From NCBI RefSeq assembly GCF_003610895.1, contig NZ_MCAS01000012.1, positions 331,046 to 395,045 of the forward strand: a stretch of 64,000 nucleotides of DNA, read 5' to 3'. The stretch's first letter is position 1. Every line of letters starts with the position of its first letter. The position numbers and the translations under genes are program-made. The notes under the pieces are model-generated. The model searched no databases. It was given only the letters and a program-made list of their open reading frames with translations, and was not told the origin of the DNA. Positions 43,090 to 52,117 of the stretch are shown here, piece by piece. The DNA comes from Paraburkholderia fungorum (GTDB lineage Bacteria; Pseudomonadota; Gammaproteobacteria; Burkholderiales; Burkholderiaceae).

Positions 43090-43785
43090 TCAGTCTTCCT
43101 TGCGCACAAAACGCAGCACGGCGTCGACGATCATGGCGCGATGACGCGCACGCAGGCGCGGATGCGACGGATCGCGGCCAAACGCCGTGCCGAAGGTGTG
43201 GCGATTGCCGACGCGGTGAAAGCACAGCGAGCTGATCATCAGATGCAGGTCGATCGCGTCGACGTCGCTGCGGAACAGTCCCGCGGCGATGCCGCGCGAG
43301 AGCAGATCTTCGATCGTATGGATGACGGTGACGTTGCGGCCTTTGAAGCTCTTCACCTGCTCGACGTACTTCGCGCCGTGAATGTTCTCGATCGTCACGA
43401 GACGGACGAAGTCGCGCTGGCGGTCGTGATAGTCGAACGTAAACTCGACCAGCGCGCGCATGCCCTCGATCGGATCGAGTTCGCTGACGTGCAGATCCTG
43501 TTCGAGCGCGCGAATGTCGCCGTACACCTTTTCCAGCACCGCCTGGTACAACCCTTCCTTGCTGCCGAAGTAGTAGTACAGCATGCGCTTGGTGGTGTTC
43601 GTGCGCTCCGCGATCGCGTCGACGCGCGCACCGGTCAGTCCCATCGCGGAGAACTCCTGGGTCGCGACGTCGAGGATGTTGCGCTTCGTCTGTTCGGGAT
43701 CGTACTTGCGTCGGGCGTCGGCGCGCGGGGCGCTGGACGCGATGCCGTTGGTATCAGGCTCGGCGGCCTTGCTTCCCTTTTTCAT
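43090..43785 (-). CDS. TetR-family regulator
   Basis: A 231-residue repressor with helix-turn-helix at about 30-78 (TKRNILDVATQEFSAMGLTG, TTKRMLYYYFGSKEGLYQAVLEKVY) and a helical ligand domain. A disordered, charged N-terminal segment of 25 residues precedes it. It is convergent with the quinate/shikimate operon and is the likely regulator of that locus; the inverted repeats at 39979 and 40038 are candidate sites. Confidence 0.85.
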   Translation of the reverse strand: MKKGSKAAEPDTNGIASSAPRADARRKYDPEQTKRNILDVATQEFSAMGLTGARVDAIAERTNTTKRMLYYYFGSKEGLYQAVLEKVYGDIRALEQDLHVSELDPIEGMRALVEFTFDYHDRQRDFVRLVTIENIHGAKYVEQVKSFKGRNVTVIHTIEDLLSRGIAAGLFRSDVDAIDLHLMISSLCFHRVGNRHTFGTAFGRDPSHPRLRARHRAMIVDAVLRFVRKED

Positions 43786-43903
43786 TGTGTATTCGAGCGG
43801 CAGTGACGGCGCATTCTAGCATGGCGAAATCCGCCTCTGGAGCGGGTCCCGGGGGTAAGCGGCGGCGTACCGCGTTGCGTGTCGAGTTGGGTATGGCGCG
43901 GCG

Positions 43904-45214
43904 TCACGGCGTCGAGCGTGGCGGACGCGTCGAGGGGCGCGGGGAGGCGAGCGCGTCGCGTGCCTGCATGGCGGTGTAAGTGAGTTGGGCGGCCGCGAGA
44001 CCGAGCGCGCCGTAAGCGTGCGTCAGGCCGAAGGCGGCGAACGCGTCGGGCACCGGCCGCTCGCCGGAAATGGCCGCCGCCAGCAATTCGCCGGAGACGG
44101 TGGTCGGCGCCATGCCGTGCCCGCCGAAGCCGACGGCGTACCAGACGCCGTCCGCACTGCGGCCGATCTGCGGCATCTTGTGGCGCGCGTAGCTCATCAG
44201 GCCGCCCCAGGCATACTCGATACGCACGTCGTGCAATTGCGGATAGACCTTGAGCAGATCGTGGCGCAGCAGCCGCGCGATGCTTTCGGGGTCGCGCTCG
44301 CGCACCGAGATGCGGCCACCCCACAGGATGCGGGTGTCGGGCAGCGGGCGGTAGTAGTCGAAGGCAAAGCGTGTGTCGTAGACGGCGGCGCGCGTGTCGA
44401 TCGCGTCTTTCAGGCGTGCGCCGAGCGGTTCGGTGGCGATCACGTAGGTGGCGATCGGCAGCACCGCGCGCTCGACCCGCGCATAGACGTTGCGCGCATA
44501 GCCGCCGCCGGCCATGACCACGTGGCGGGCTTCAAGCACGCCGTGCGGTGTATGCACGAGGAAGCCGGCGCCGTCGCGTTCCAGACGCACGACCGGTGAC
44601 TTCTCGTGAATCCGCACGCCCGCATTGGCCGCGGCGTCAGCCACCCCGAGCACATATTTCAGCGGATGAAAGTGGAATGCGTTGCGCTCGAACAGGCCGC
44701 CGTGATAGCGGCTCGTCTTCAGTTGTGAGGCGAGCGCCGCGGCCGCCACGGGCTCCCACTCGACGCCGAACGAATCCCGCATCAGGCGACGCTGCGTGTC
44801 GAGCCTGGCCGGTTCATCGAACCAGTTGGCGAGGATCACGCCGGCATCGGTCACGTCGCAATCGATGTGGTAGCGCTGGATACGCTTTCTCATCAGATCG
44901 ACGGCGTCGGTGGTCAGCGTATAGAGTTCGCGCGCGCGGGCCGGCCCGAGGGTTTTCAGCAGATCCGCGCAATCGAGGCTGTAGCCGCCGAACACAAAGC
45001 CGCCGTTGCGGCCCGAGGCGCCGAAACCGACCTGCTCGGCTTCGAGCACGGCAACGTCGGCGACGCCCCGCTCGGCAAGCCCCAGCGCCGTGGACAAACC
45101 CGCGAGGCCGCCGCCCATGATGCAGACGTCGACGCTGCGCCGCCCGGTTAGCGGCGCGTAAGCTGAGGCGCGCCCGGCAGAGCGGGCGACGCTGGCTTCA
45201 TAAAAGCTTTGCAT
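43904..45214 (-). CDS. FAD-dependent amine/amino-acid oxidase (PuuB/OrdL type)
   Basis: The 436-residue DAO-family flavoprotein has the FAD fold VCIMGGGLAGLSTALGLAERG and the family motif GFGASGRNGGFVFGGYS. The C-terminal part GVWYAVGFGGHGMAPTTVSGELLA is typical of gamma-glutamylputrescine oxidase-like enzymes. ATG 45214 (MQSFYEAS) is chosen; the open frame upstream overlaps the anti-sigma gene and is not coding. Its stop is about 120 nt from the TetR start. Substrate is uncertain. Confidence 0.8.
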   Translation of the reverse strand: MQSFYEASVARSAGRASAYAPLTGRRSVDVCIMGGGLAGLSTALGLAERGVADVAVLEAEQVGFGASGRNGGFVFGGYSLDCADLLKTLGPARARELYTLTTDAVDLMRKRIQRYHIDCDVTDAGVILANWFDEPARLDTQRRLMRDSFGVEWEPVAAAALASQLKTSRYHGGLFERNAFHFHPLKYVLGVADAAANAGVRIHEKSPVVRLERDGAGFLVHTPHGVLEARHVVMAGGGYARNVYARVERAVLPIATYVIATEPLGARLKDAIDTRAAVYDTRFAFDYYRPLPDTRILWGGRISVRERDPESIARLLRHDLLKVYPQLHDVRIEYAWGGLMSYARHKMPQIGRSADGVWYAVGFGGHGMAPTTVSGELLAAAISGERPVPDAFAAFGLTHAYGALGLAAAQLTYTAMQARDALASPRPSTRPPRSTP

Positions 45215-45230
45215 AGGATCAAAGGCTAAC

Positions 45231-46016
45231 TCAGGACACTGGCAGCAGCTTGCCGCTGAATACCACCGGACCGGTAGGCGCATTGTGATCGGGCGAGCCG
45301 CCCGGCGCTTCGATCGAGACCGCCAGCGCCGCGTAGCGCTCCGGTTTCTGCTGACCGGCCGTGACCTTGCCGTTGGCGCTGTCCGGCAACATGCCGAGCG
45401 ACACCGGGTGGCCATTGGCCGGAATCCCCCACAACTCCATCGCCCGGCCGGCCGGCAAGTCGACCTTGCCGAGCGGATGCAGCGTCATGGTGGCATGGGC
45501 TTCGTCCCACGCGACCAGCATGACCGGATGCGTGTCTTTGTCGTTGAGCACCGCGACGTGCGAAACGGCCGTTTCCGGCTGCTGCGCGACGATCGGGGCA
45601 GTGGACGTGGTCGCACCGGACGGCAGCAGCGAGCGTATCGCGACCACGGCGGCGATCGCGGCGAACCCTGTCACGCCGATCGCCCAGCCGCGCCAGAACG
45701 CGAGGTTCTCGAAGATGCTGCCGGACGGGCGCGCGGGTTTTTCGGCCACGGTACGCGGGCGTGCCGCCTCCCGTGCCGAACTCAGATCGAGACGCCGTTC
45801 GATGGCTTGCCACACGGCGGCCGACGGCATGCGCGGCTCCGCGAGTTCGGCCAACGGCGAGATTCGCCGCAGCCATTCGTCGATCGCCTGACGGATCACC
45901 GCGTCGTGGTCGGCGTAGTACTGGAAGCGGCGCCGGGCGCCGCCGCGCAGCGTGCCGAGCACATATTCGGCGGCCAGCATGTCGACCTGCTGAGGATAGC
46001 GATGGAGATTCATCAC
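45231..46016 (-). CDS. Anti-sigma factor, RskA/RsrA-like (anti-sigma-K family)
   Basis: A 261-residue inner-membrane protein: cytoplasmic N-terminal sigma-binding region (AAEYVLGTLRGGARRRFQYYADHD...), one membrane helix (about 108-128, WAIGVTGFAAIAAVVAI) and a periplasmic RskA domain ending VVFSGKLLPVS. It holds its ECF sigma factor inactive until regulated proteolysis. The start overlaps the sigma gene stop by 4 nt. Confidence 0.85.
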   Translation of the reverse strand: MMNLHRYPQQVDMLAAEYVLGTLRGGARRRFQYYADHDAVIRQAIDEWLRRISPLAELAEPRMPSAAVWQAIERRLDLSSAREAARPRTVAEKPARPSGSIFENLAFWRGWAIGVTGFAAIAAVVAIRSLLPSGATTSTAPIVAQQPETAVSHVAVLNDKDTHPVMLVAWDEAHATMTLHPLGKVDLPAGRAMELWGIPANGHPVSLGMLPDSANGKVTAGQQKPERYAALAVSIEAPGGSPDHNAPTGPVVFSGKLLPVS

Positions 46017-46582
46017 TGACCTCCCAGGCAGGTTTTCAGCTTGGCAAGGCCACGCCGGATCCAGGATTTGACGGTGCCGAGCGGCACCGTCAGCACCTCG
46101 GCAATCTCGCTATGGCTCTGATCGCGCAGGTAGGCCAGCGCAACTGCCTGACGCTGCGCCGGTTCCAGCTGCTGCATGCAGCCGGCCAGCAGGCGTGCCT
46201 GCAGGCTGACCGCGCTCAGCGCTTCGGGATCCGGATCGCCGCTTGCCACAAGATCGTCCAACGCATCGCTCCATTCGGTTTCCTGCGTGTTGACCCGTCG
46301 CAGGTGATCGAGAGCACGGTTCCTGACGATCGCCGACATCCACGTCATCGGGGCGGACAGTGCCCGGCGGTAGTCGCCGGCAAAGCGCCAGATATTGACG
46401 AAGCTGTCCTGCAAGACCTCTTCGGCCCACTCGTGCTTGCTCAATATACGGAGCGCGAGGCCAAACAGTTTCGGGGCAGCGAGATCATATAGCTCGCGCA
46501 GCGCGGCGCCGTCCTGTCTGGCAATGCGCTCGAGCAACTCGGCGAGGGTTTCCGGCGTCAGTTCTCGAGGATTGGCGGTCAT
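46013..46582 (-). CDS. ECF sigma factor, SigK-like
   Basis: A 189-residue sigma-70 family ECF factor. Region 2 (LFGLALRILSKHEWAEEVLQDSFVNIWRFA) and region 4 (QRQAVALAYLRDQSHSEIAEVLTVPLGTVKSWIRRGL) are complete. It is coupled to the anti-sigma gene downstream. Targets are unknown; the pair probably responds to an envelope or oxidative signal. Its promoter must lie in 46583-46729. Confidence 0.9.
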   Translation of the reverse strand: MTANPRELTPETLAELLERIARQDGAALRELYDLAAPKLFGLALRILSKHEWAEEVLQDSFVNIWRFAGDYRRALSAPMTWMSAIVRNRALDHLRRVNTQETEWSDALDDLVASGDPDPEALSAVSLQARLLAGCMQQLEPAQRQAVALAYLRDQSHSEIAEVLTVPLGTVKSWIRRGLAKLKTCLGGQ

Positions 46583-46729
46583 GGAAATTGGAGTGGTGGG
46601 CTTGCGGGCCTATGTTACTCAATTTCCTCCTGGTCTTATATGTGGTTTTCCCCCCGTGGACTGCATCCACCGGGCTGACGGCAGCGTATACGACTGCGCG
46701 GGCACCGGCGGTGCATGCGCAGTCGGATC

Positions 46730-47662
46730 TCAGGCGTTCCAGCGCAACACCAGTGGATCGAGCCGCCGCGCGACTTTCAGCAAGCCTGCGCGCGTGGCCG
46801 GATGCATGGGCGGCAAAGGATGGCGCACCGCGTCCGAGCGAATCACGCCGCCTTCTTTCATCAATGCCTTGCACGACGCGAGGCCGCCCTGGCGGTTTTC
46901 GTAGTTGATGAGCGGTAGCCACTGCTGATAATGCGCGGCGGCGGCTTCGGTGTCGCCGGCCGCGTAGGCGTCGACGATCAGGCGGATGCCGTCCGCATAG
47001 CCGCCGCCGGTCATCGAACCGGTTGCGCCCGCATCGAGATCGGCCATCAGCGTGATCGCTTCTTCGCCGTCCCACGGGCCCACCACGGCGTCGCCGCCCA
47101 GTTCGATCAGCTCGCGCAGCTTGTTCGCTGCCTGCGGCACCTCGATCTTGAAGTAAGACACGTTCTGCAGTTCGCGCGCCATGCGTGCGAGGAACGGCGC
47201 AGACAATGCCGTGCCGCTGACCGGCGCGTCCTGGATCATGATCGGAATCCCAATGGCATCGGACACCGTGCGATAGAACTCGTAGATGCCACGCTCGCCA
47301 ATGCGAATCGTGGCGCCATGGTAAGGCGGCATGATCATCACCATCGCGGCGCCCGCGGCCTGCGCACCGCGGCTGCGTTCGGCGCACAGGTGCGAGCTGA
47401 AATGCGTGGTCGTGACGATCACCGGCACGCGGCCGGCGACATGTTCGAGCACCACGTGCATCAGCGTGTTGCGCTCTTCGTCGGACAGCGCGAACTGTTC
47501 GGAGAAGTTCGCCAGAATGCACAGGCCGTTTGAGCCCGCGTCGATCATGAAATCGATGCAGCGTTTCTGGCCTTCCAGGTCGAGACGGCCGGTCTCGTCG
47601 AAGATGGTGGGCGCGACGGGGAACACGCCGCGCAAAGTAGCCGGGTTGGGTGTCTGGGTCAT
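46730..47662 (-). CDS. DapA-family aldolase/dehydratase (2-keto-3-deoxy sugar acid type)
   Basis: A 310-residue TIM barrel. The Schiff-base Lys is in VSYFKIEVPQAANK (about residue 172). The active-site loop FSEQFALSDEER resembles that of L-2-keto-3-deoxyarabonate dehydratase rather than true DapA. It is divergent from a LysR gene. A role in sugar-acid breakdown is likely, but the substrate is inference. Confidence 0.72.
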   Translation of the reverse strand: MTQTPNPATLRGVFPVAPTIFDETGRLDLEGQKRCIDFMIDAGSNGLCILANFSEQFALSDEERNTLMHVVLEHVAGRVPVIVTTTHFSSHLCAERSRGAQAAGAAMVMIMPPYHGATIRIGERGIYEFYRTVSDAIGIPIMIQDAPVSGTALSAPFLARMARELQNVSYFKIEVPQAANKLRELIELGGDAVVGPWDGEEAITLMADLDAGATGSMTGGGYADGIRLIVDAYAAGDTEAAAAHYQQWLPLINYENRQGGLASCKALMKEGGVIRSDAVRHPLPPMHPATRAGLLKVARRLDPLVLRWNA

Positions 47663-47724
47663 GATGAGGGGCGTTGAGTTGAGCTGCTGACGTGGTCGGA
47701 GGTGGGGTTTTGAATGTCTGCGTT

Positions 47725-47824
47725 GCTGACCATACGGCTGACTATACGGCGCTGTGCGTGGCGGGTATATTGAATTGTTTCCATCTTGTGATCGCTTTTG
47801 CGACTCACCCCGCGACTCACCCCG
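47725..47824. repeat. Two pairs of 12-bp tandem repeats in the DapA-LysR divergent promoter
   Basis: GCTGACCATACG and GCTGACTATACG stand back to back at 47725-47736 and 47737-47748. CGACTCACCCCG occurs twice at 47801-47812 and 47813-47824, ending 17 bp before the LysR ATG. The first pair could be binding sites for the LysR protein; the second may be slippage. Confidence 0.55.
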
Positions 47825-47841
47825 CGGCTTCCAGGCACACC

Positions 47842-48825
47842 ATGAAAGACACCCTGAACGTTCTGCTGTCGAGACTGCGCATGAAGCAGTTGCAATTGCT
47901 GATCGCGCTGGACGACCATAAGTCGCTGCACAAGGCGGCCGGTGCGATGTCGATGACGCAATCGGCCGCCAGCAAGGCGCTGCAGGAGCTGGAGTCGATG
48001 CTGGCGGCGCCGCTCTTCGAGCGCTCGAAGAGCGGCATGATTCCGAACCAGCTCGGCCACTGCGTGATCCGCTACGCGCGGCTTCTCGCGACGGACCTGA
48101 CGGCGCTGTGCCAGGACGTAGCGGAGATCCGTTCGGGGCGCGGCGGGCGTCTTGCGATCGGCGCGATCATGGGGGCGATTCCCGAGTGCGTCGTGCCGGC
48201 GCTGAACGCGTTGCACGCCGGCCAGCCCGGCCTGTCGATCGAAGTGATGGAAGACACGAGCGCGCGCATGCTGTTGCAACTCGACGAAGGCCGGCTCGAT
48301 CTGGTGATCGGGCGCGCAGCGGTTGCGGCCGATCCGTCGAAATATCACTATCGGCCGCTCGCGGACGAGCCGCTATCCGTGGTGGTGGGGTATGGTCATC
48401 CGCCGCTGCCGAGGAAGGAGGTCAAGCTGCGTGACCTGGCCGGCCACCGCTGGGTCATGTATCCGTCGCATATGCCGTTGCATGCCTTGCTCGAACGGGA
48501 GATGGATCTGGCTGGGCTCGACATGCCGGACAACCCGATCTCGACCGCCTCCACGTTCGTGACAGTCGCGTTACTGCAAAGCAGTGCGGATCTGGTTTCA
48601 CTCCTGCCCACCGCGATTGCGGCGCTATTCGTGCAGCAGAAAATGTTGCGACTCGTGCCGGTCAAACTCAAATCGCCTTCGCAAACTTTTGGCATCGTAA
48701 CGCGCAAGGGCGGCGTGCTATCGCCGCCGGCCGAGCAGTTCATCGAGTTACTGCGGGAGCGAACGGTAGGGCAGGTGGCGGCGCAGTTGGAAAATCAGGC
48801 ACCGCAAAAGCAGAAAACCGCCTGA
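47842..48825 (+). CDS. LysR-family regulator of the divergent DapA-type gene
   Basis: A 327-residue LysR protein of the GbpR-like group: helix-turn-helix at about 12-70 (MKQLQLLIALDDHKSLHKAAGAMSM, TQSAASKALQELE) and effector domain (LAIGAIMGAIPECVVPALNAL...). ATG 47842 follows the domain limit; the upstream open frame is not conserved in type. Its stop codon lies in a terminator hairpin. It probably controls the dehydratase gene, with a sugar or sugar acid as effector. Confidence 0.84.
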   Translation: MKDTLNVLLSRLRMKQLQLLIALDDHKSLHKAAGAMSMTQSAASKALQELESMLAAPLFERSKSGMIPNQLGHCVIRYARLLATDLTALCQDVAEIRSGRGGRLAIGAIMGAIPECVVPALNALHAGQPGLSIEVMEDTSARMLLQLDEGRLDLVIGRAAVAADPSKYHYRPLADEPLSVVVGYGHPPLPRKEVKLRDLAGHRWVMYPSHMPLHALLEREMDLAGLDMPDNPISTASTFVTVALLQSSADLVSLLPTAIAALFVQQKMLRLVPVKLKSPSQTFGIVTRKGGVLSPPAEQFIELLRERTVGQVAAQLENQAPQKQKTA

Positions 48826-48838
48826 AAAAGCGGTTTTT
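48814..48838 (+). terminator. Terminator overlapping the LysR stop codon
   Basis: AAAACCGC (48814-48821), 8-nt loop that includes the TGA, GCGGTTTT (48830-48837), with TTTTT at 48834-48838. Short but well formed. Confidence 0.65.
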
Positions 48839-49020
48839 CGAGTCGCGAAAGACTTTCAATATCTCACGCCTCGCGGCACTTCGCCATGCCTTGCGATGGG
48901 GTGTTGCTGCGGCGACACTCTCGGGTAAATCCGAACCGATTGCACGCTCATTTTCCGCGCTACACTTGATTGAAGGTGCGCCAGAATCAATAGCACGGCG
49001 CACGCTCGGGGAGAGCAGCC

Positions 49021-52000
49021 ATGAATCGGCCACTGGTTCGGTTACCGCTTCGCGCGACAGGCACGGCGCCCGTCAGGAAGTGGCTCAAATGGGGGCTGGC
49101 AGCGGCGTTTTTGCTCGCACTGGCTTTGGCGGCGCGCTTTATCCAGGTCGAGATCGAAACGTCCCGGCTGCAGGCGCGCTATCTCTCCGAACTCACGCGC
49201 GACGTGGGTTTCTCCGTCGACAACGGTCCAAGTCATTCCATCCGGTTCCCTCAGGCCGATAAAGGCCCTTACGACAGCCGCCTTGGCTACGCGTTGCTGC
49301 CGTCGTTCCAGCAACGATTGCTGCAACGCGGGTTTGAAATCAGCGCGCAGGCGCGTGATTCCGAGCGGATGCTGTCGCTGGCCGACGACGGCCTGTTTAT
49401 CCCTTACGCCGAAAAAGATCAGGCGGGACTGCAACTCTTCGACGGCACCGGTGCACCGCTCTTCGGTGCACAGTTTCCGGGCCGCGTTTATGACAGCTTC
49501 GATTCGATCCCGCCGGTTGTCGTTCGCTCGCTGCTGTTTATCGAGGACCGTTATCTGCTCGATCCGGATCAGCCGAACCGCAATCCCGCGATCGACTGGG
49601 GGCGCTTTAGCCGCGCACTCGTCGACCAGGGCGCGCGCGTGTTCAACCGGCATCAGTCGACGCCGGGCGGCAGCACGCTTGCCACGCAGATAGAGAAGTT
49701 TCGCCACTCGGCCGGCGGGCGCACGGCAACGCCGCCGGAGAAGTTGCGGCAAATCGCGTCGGCCTCGGTGCGCGCGTATCTGAATGGCCCGCAGACCATG
49801 CCCGCGCGGCAGCAGATCGTCGTCCACTATCTCAACTCGGTGCCGCTTGCCGCGCAACCGGGTATCGGCGAAATCAACGGGATCGGCGATGGTTTGGCCG
49901 CCTGGTACGGCAGCGATTTCAACGAGGTCAACCGCATTCTGAAAGCGCCGTCGAGCGAGGCGAATCTTGCGGAGCAGGGCATTGCCTTTCGCCAGGTACT
50001 TTCGCTGATGATCGCGCAGCGCGCGCCGTCGTATTTCCTGCGTCACGGTTATGCCGACCTCGAACGTCTGACGGATAGCTATATCCGCTTGCTGGCGAAC
50101 GGCGGCGTCGTCACGCCCGCGCTGCGCGATGCCGCGCTGTCCGCGCAAGTGGCGCTGCGCCACGCACCGAATGCCGTGCAGAACGCGGACTCGTTCGTGT
50201 CGCGCAAGGCCGTCACGTCGATGCGCTCGCATCTGCTGGCGGCGCTCGGCATACCGAGCTTCTATGAACTCGACCGGCTCGACTTGCAGGCGACGGGCAC
50301 GCTCAATAACGCCGTGCAACAGGCGGTGAGTGACCGCCTGGCCGCCGCCGCGACGCGCGACGGCGCGAAGGCCGCGGGAATCGTTGGTTTTGAAATGCTG
50401 CGCGCCGCCGACGACCCGTCGAAAATCGCCTATAGCTTCACGCTCTTCGAACGGCGCGACGGCGCGAACCTCGTGCGGGTGCAAACCGATAGCGTGAACC
50501 AGCCATTCGACATCAACTCCGGCGCCCGGCTCAATCTCGGTTCAACCGCGAAAATGCGTACCGTAGTCACATATTTGCAGATCGTCTCCGATCTGCATGC
50601 GCGTTATGCCCCATTGAGCGTAGCGGAGCTGAAAGCGGTGAAGCCCGATCCGAACGATCAGCTCACGCGCTGGGCCCTCGACTATCTGATGCATACCTCG
50701 GACCGCTCGCTGCAAGCCATGCTCGATGCGGCCGTGGAACGCAAATACTCGGCGAGTCCGGGCGAGACCTTCTATACGGGCGGCGGCGCGCAGACCTTCA
50801 ACAACTTCGATTCCGACGACAACAGCCGCATTCTCACGGTGCACCGCGCCTTCCAGCATTCGGTGAATCTGGTGTTCGTGCGGCTGATGCGCGATATCGT
50901 CCACTACGAGATGGTGCAGACCACGGGGCCGTCGTCGCAATGGCTGGGCGATCCGGCGATCCGCAAGATGTATCTCACGCGTTTCGCCGATCAGGAGAGC
51001 CGTGTGTATATGGGTCGCTTCTACACGAAGTACCACGGCAAAACGCCGGATCAGCAGTTGGCCCTGCTGCTGCTCGGCGTGCGCAAATCGCCGCCCAAGG
51101 TGGCGACGGCGTTGCGCAGCGTGGCGCCGGACGAGTCGAACGGGTGGTTCAACGCGAAGATGCGCGCCGCGTTGAAGAACACACCGGCGGCCTCCGTGCT
51201 GGACGACGAGGATCTCGCGAATCTGTATGAAAAATATGCGATCGACCGCTTCAATCTGAACGATCGTGGCTACATTTCGAGCGTGCATCCGCTGGAACTG
51301 TGGACCCTCAATTATCTGCGCGCTCATCCCGACGCGACACTCGAGCAGATGGAAACCGCGAGCCGCGACGTGCGTCTGTCGACCTATTCGTGGCTCTTCA
51401 AAACCCGCTATCACGCCACCCAGGACCGCCGCATCAAGCGGATGGTCGAGTTGCGCGCCTACGATGCGATCGGCAAATCGTGGCAGGCGCTCGGCTATCC
51501 GTTCGCGACGCTCACGCCGTCGTACGCGGCGGCGATCGGCGCGTCCGGCGACCGGCCGGCTGCGCTCGCGCAACTGATTGGCGTGATTGCCAACGACGGC
51601 AGCAAGGTGCCGACAGAAAGCCTCACGCAACTCGATTTCGCGAAAAATACCCCGTACGAAACGCATTTCCAGCGCGCGGCGGTCGCGCCGCAGCAGCAGT
51701 TGTCGCCGGAGATCGCCGGGGTTGTCAGAGGGCTGTTGCGTGACGTCGTGTTAGGCGGCACCGCCAAGCGTCTCGCCCAGGGCATGACGTTCCCCAATGG
51801 CCAGACCCTGGAGATTTACGGTAAGACCGGCACCGGCGATCAGCGCTTCAATGTGTGGGCCAAAGGCGCGCGCCTGATCGAATCGCGCAAGGTGAACCGC
51901 AGCGCAACCTTCGTGTTCGTGATGGGGGACCGGTTCTACGGCACGCTGACTGCCTGGGTGCACGAACCGTATGCTGCCCACTATGACTTCACGAGTGCGC

Positions 52001-52107
52001 TCTCGGTGCAGTTGCTGAAATCTCTCGCACCGGTGTTGCAGCCGTTGCTGGACAATCCGCCCGTCAAAACCGCGTCGATAACGAAGGTGGCCGCGCAAGC
52101 GCAATGA
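49021..52107 (+). CDS. Atypical long class A penicillin-binding protein
   Basis: A 1028-residue bifunctional peptidoglycan synthase. One membrane anchor lies at about 22-40. The GT51 glycosyltransferase domain has IEDRYL (Glu175) and TPGGSTLATQIEK (214-226). The transpeptidase motifs are SxxK (GSTAK, Ser508), SxN (SVN, 614-616) and KTG (935-937). About 320 residues separate SxN from KTG, well over the usual distance, so a helical insertion of about 200 residues is present. The glycosyltransferase motif also differs from the common EDxxFxxHxG. It stands alone with its own promoter region (48839-49020). Confidence 0.82.
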   Translation: MNRPLVRLPLRATGTAPVRKWLKWGLAAAFLLALALAARFIQVEIETSRLQARYLSELTRDVGFSVDNGPSHSIRFPQADKGPYDSRLGYALLPSFQQRLLQRGFEISAQARDSERMLSLADDGLFIPYAEKDQAGLQLFDGTGAPLFGAQFPGRVYDSFDSIPPVVVRSLLFIEDRYLLDPDQPNRNPAIDWGRFSRALVDQGARVFNRHQSTPGGSTLATQIEKFRHSAGGRTATPPEKLRQIASASVRAYLNGPQTMPARQQIVVHYLNSVPLAAQPGIGEINGIGDGLAAWYGSDFNEVNRILKAPSSEANLAEQGIAFRQVLSLMIAQRAPSYFLRHGYADLERLTDSYIRLLANGGVVTPALRDAALSAQVALRHAPNAVQNADSFVSRKAVTSMRSHLLAALGIPSFYELDRLDLQATGTLNNAVQQAVSDRLAAAATRDGAKAAGIVGFEMLRAADDPSKIAYSFTLFERRDGANLVRVQTDSVNQPFDINSGARLNLGSTAKMRTVVTYLQIVSDLHARYAPLSVAELKAVKPDPNDQLTRWALDYLMHTSDRSLQAMLDAAVERKYSASPGETFYTGGGAQTFNNFDSDDNSRILTVHRAFQHSVNLVFVRLMRDIVHYEMVQTTGPSSQWLGDPAIRKMYLTRFADQESRVYMGRFYTKYHGKTPDQQLALLLLGVRKSPPKVATALRSVAPDESNGWFNAKMRAALKNTPAASVLDDEDLANLYEKYAIDRFNLNDRGYISSVHPLELWTLNYLRAHPDATLEQMETASRDVRLSTYSWLFKTRYHATQDRRIKRMVELRAYDAIGKSWQALGYPFATLTPSYAAAIGASGDRPAALAQLIGVIANDGSKVPTESLTQLDFAKNTPYETHFQRAAVAPQQQLSPEIAGVVRGLLRDVVLGGTAKRLAQGMTFPNGQTLEIYGKTGTGDQRFNVWAKGARLIESRKVNRSATFVFVMGDRFYGTLTAWVHEPYAAHYDFTSALSVQLLKSLAPVLQPLLDNPPVKTASITKVAAQAQ

Positions 52108-52117
52108 GTGACGGCGT

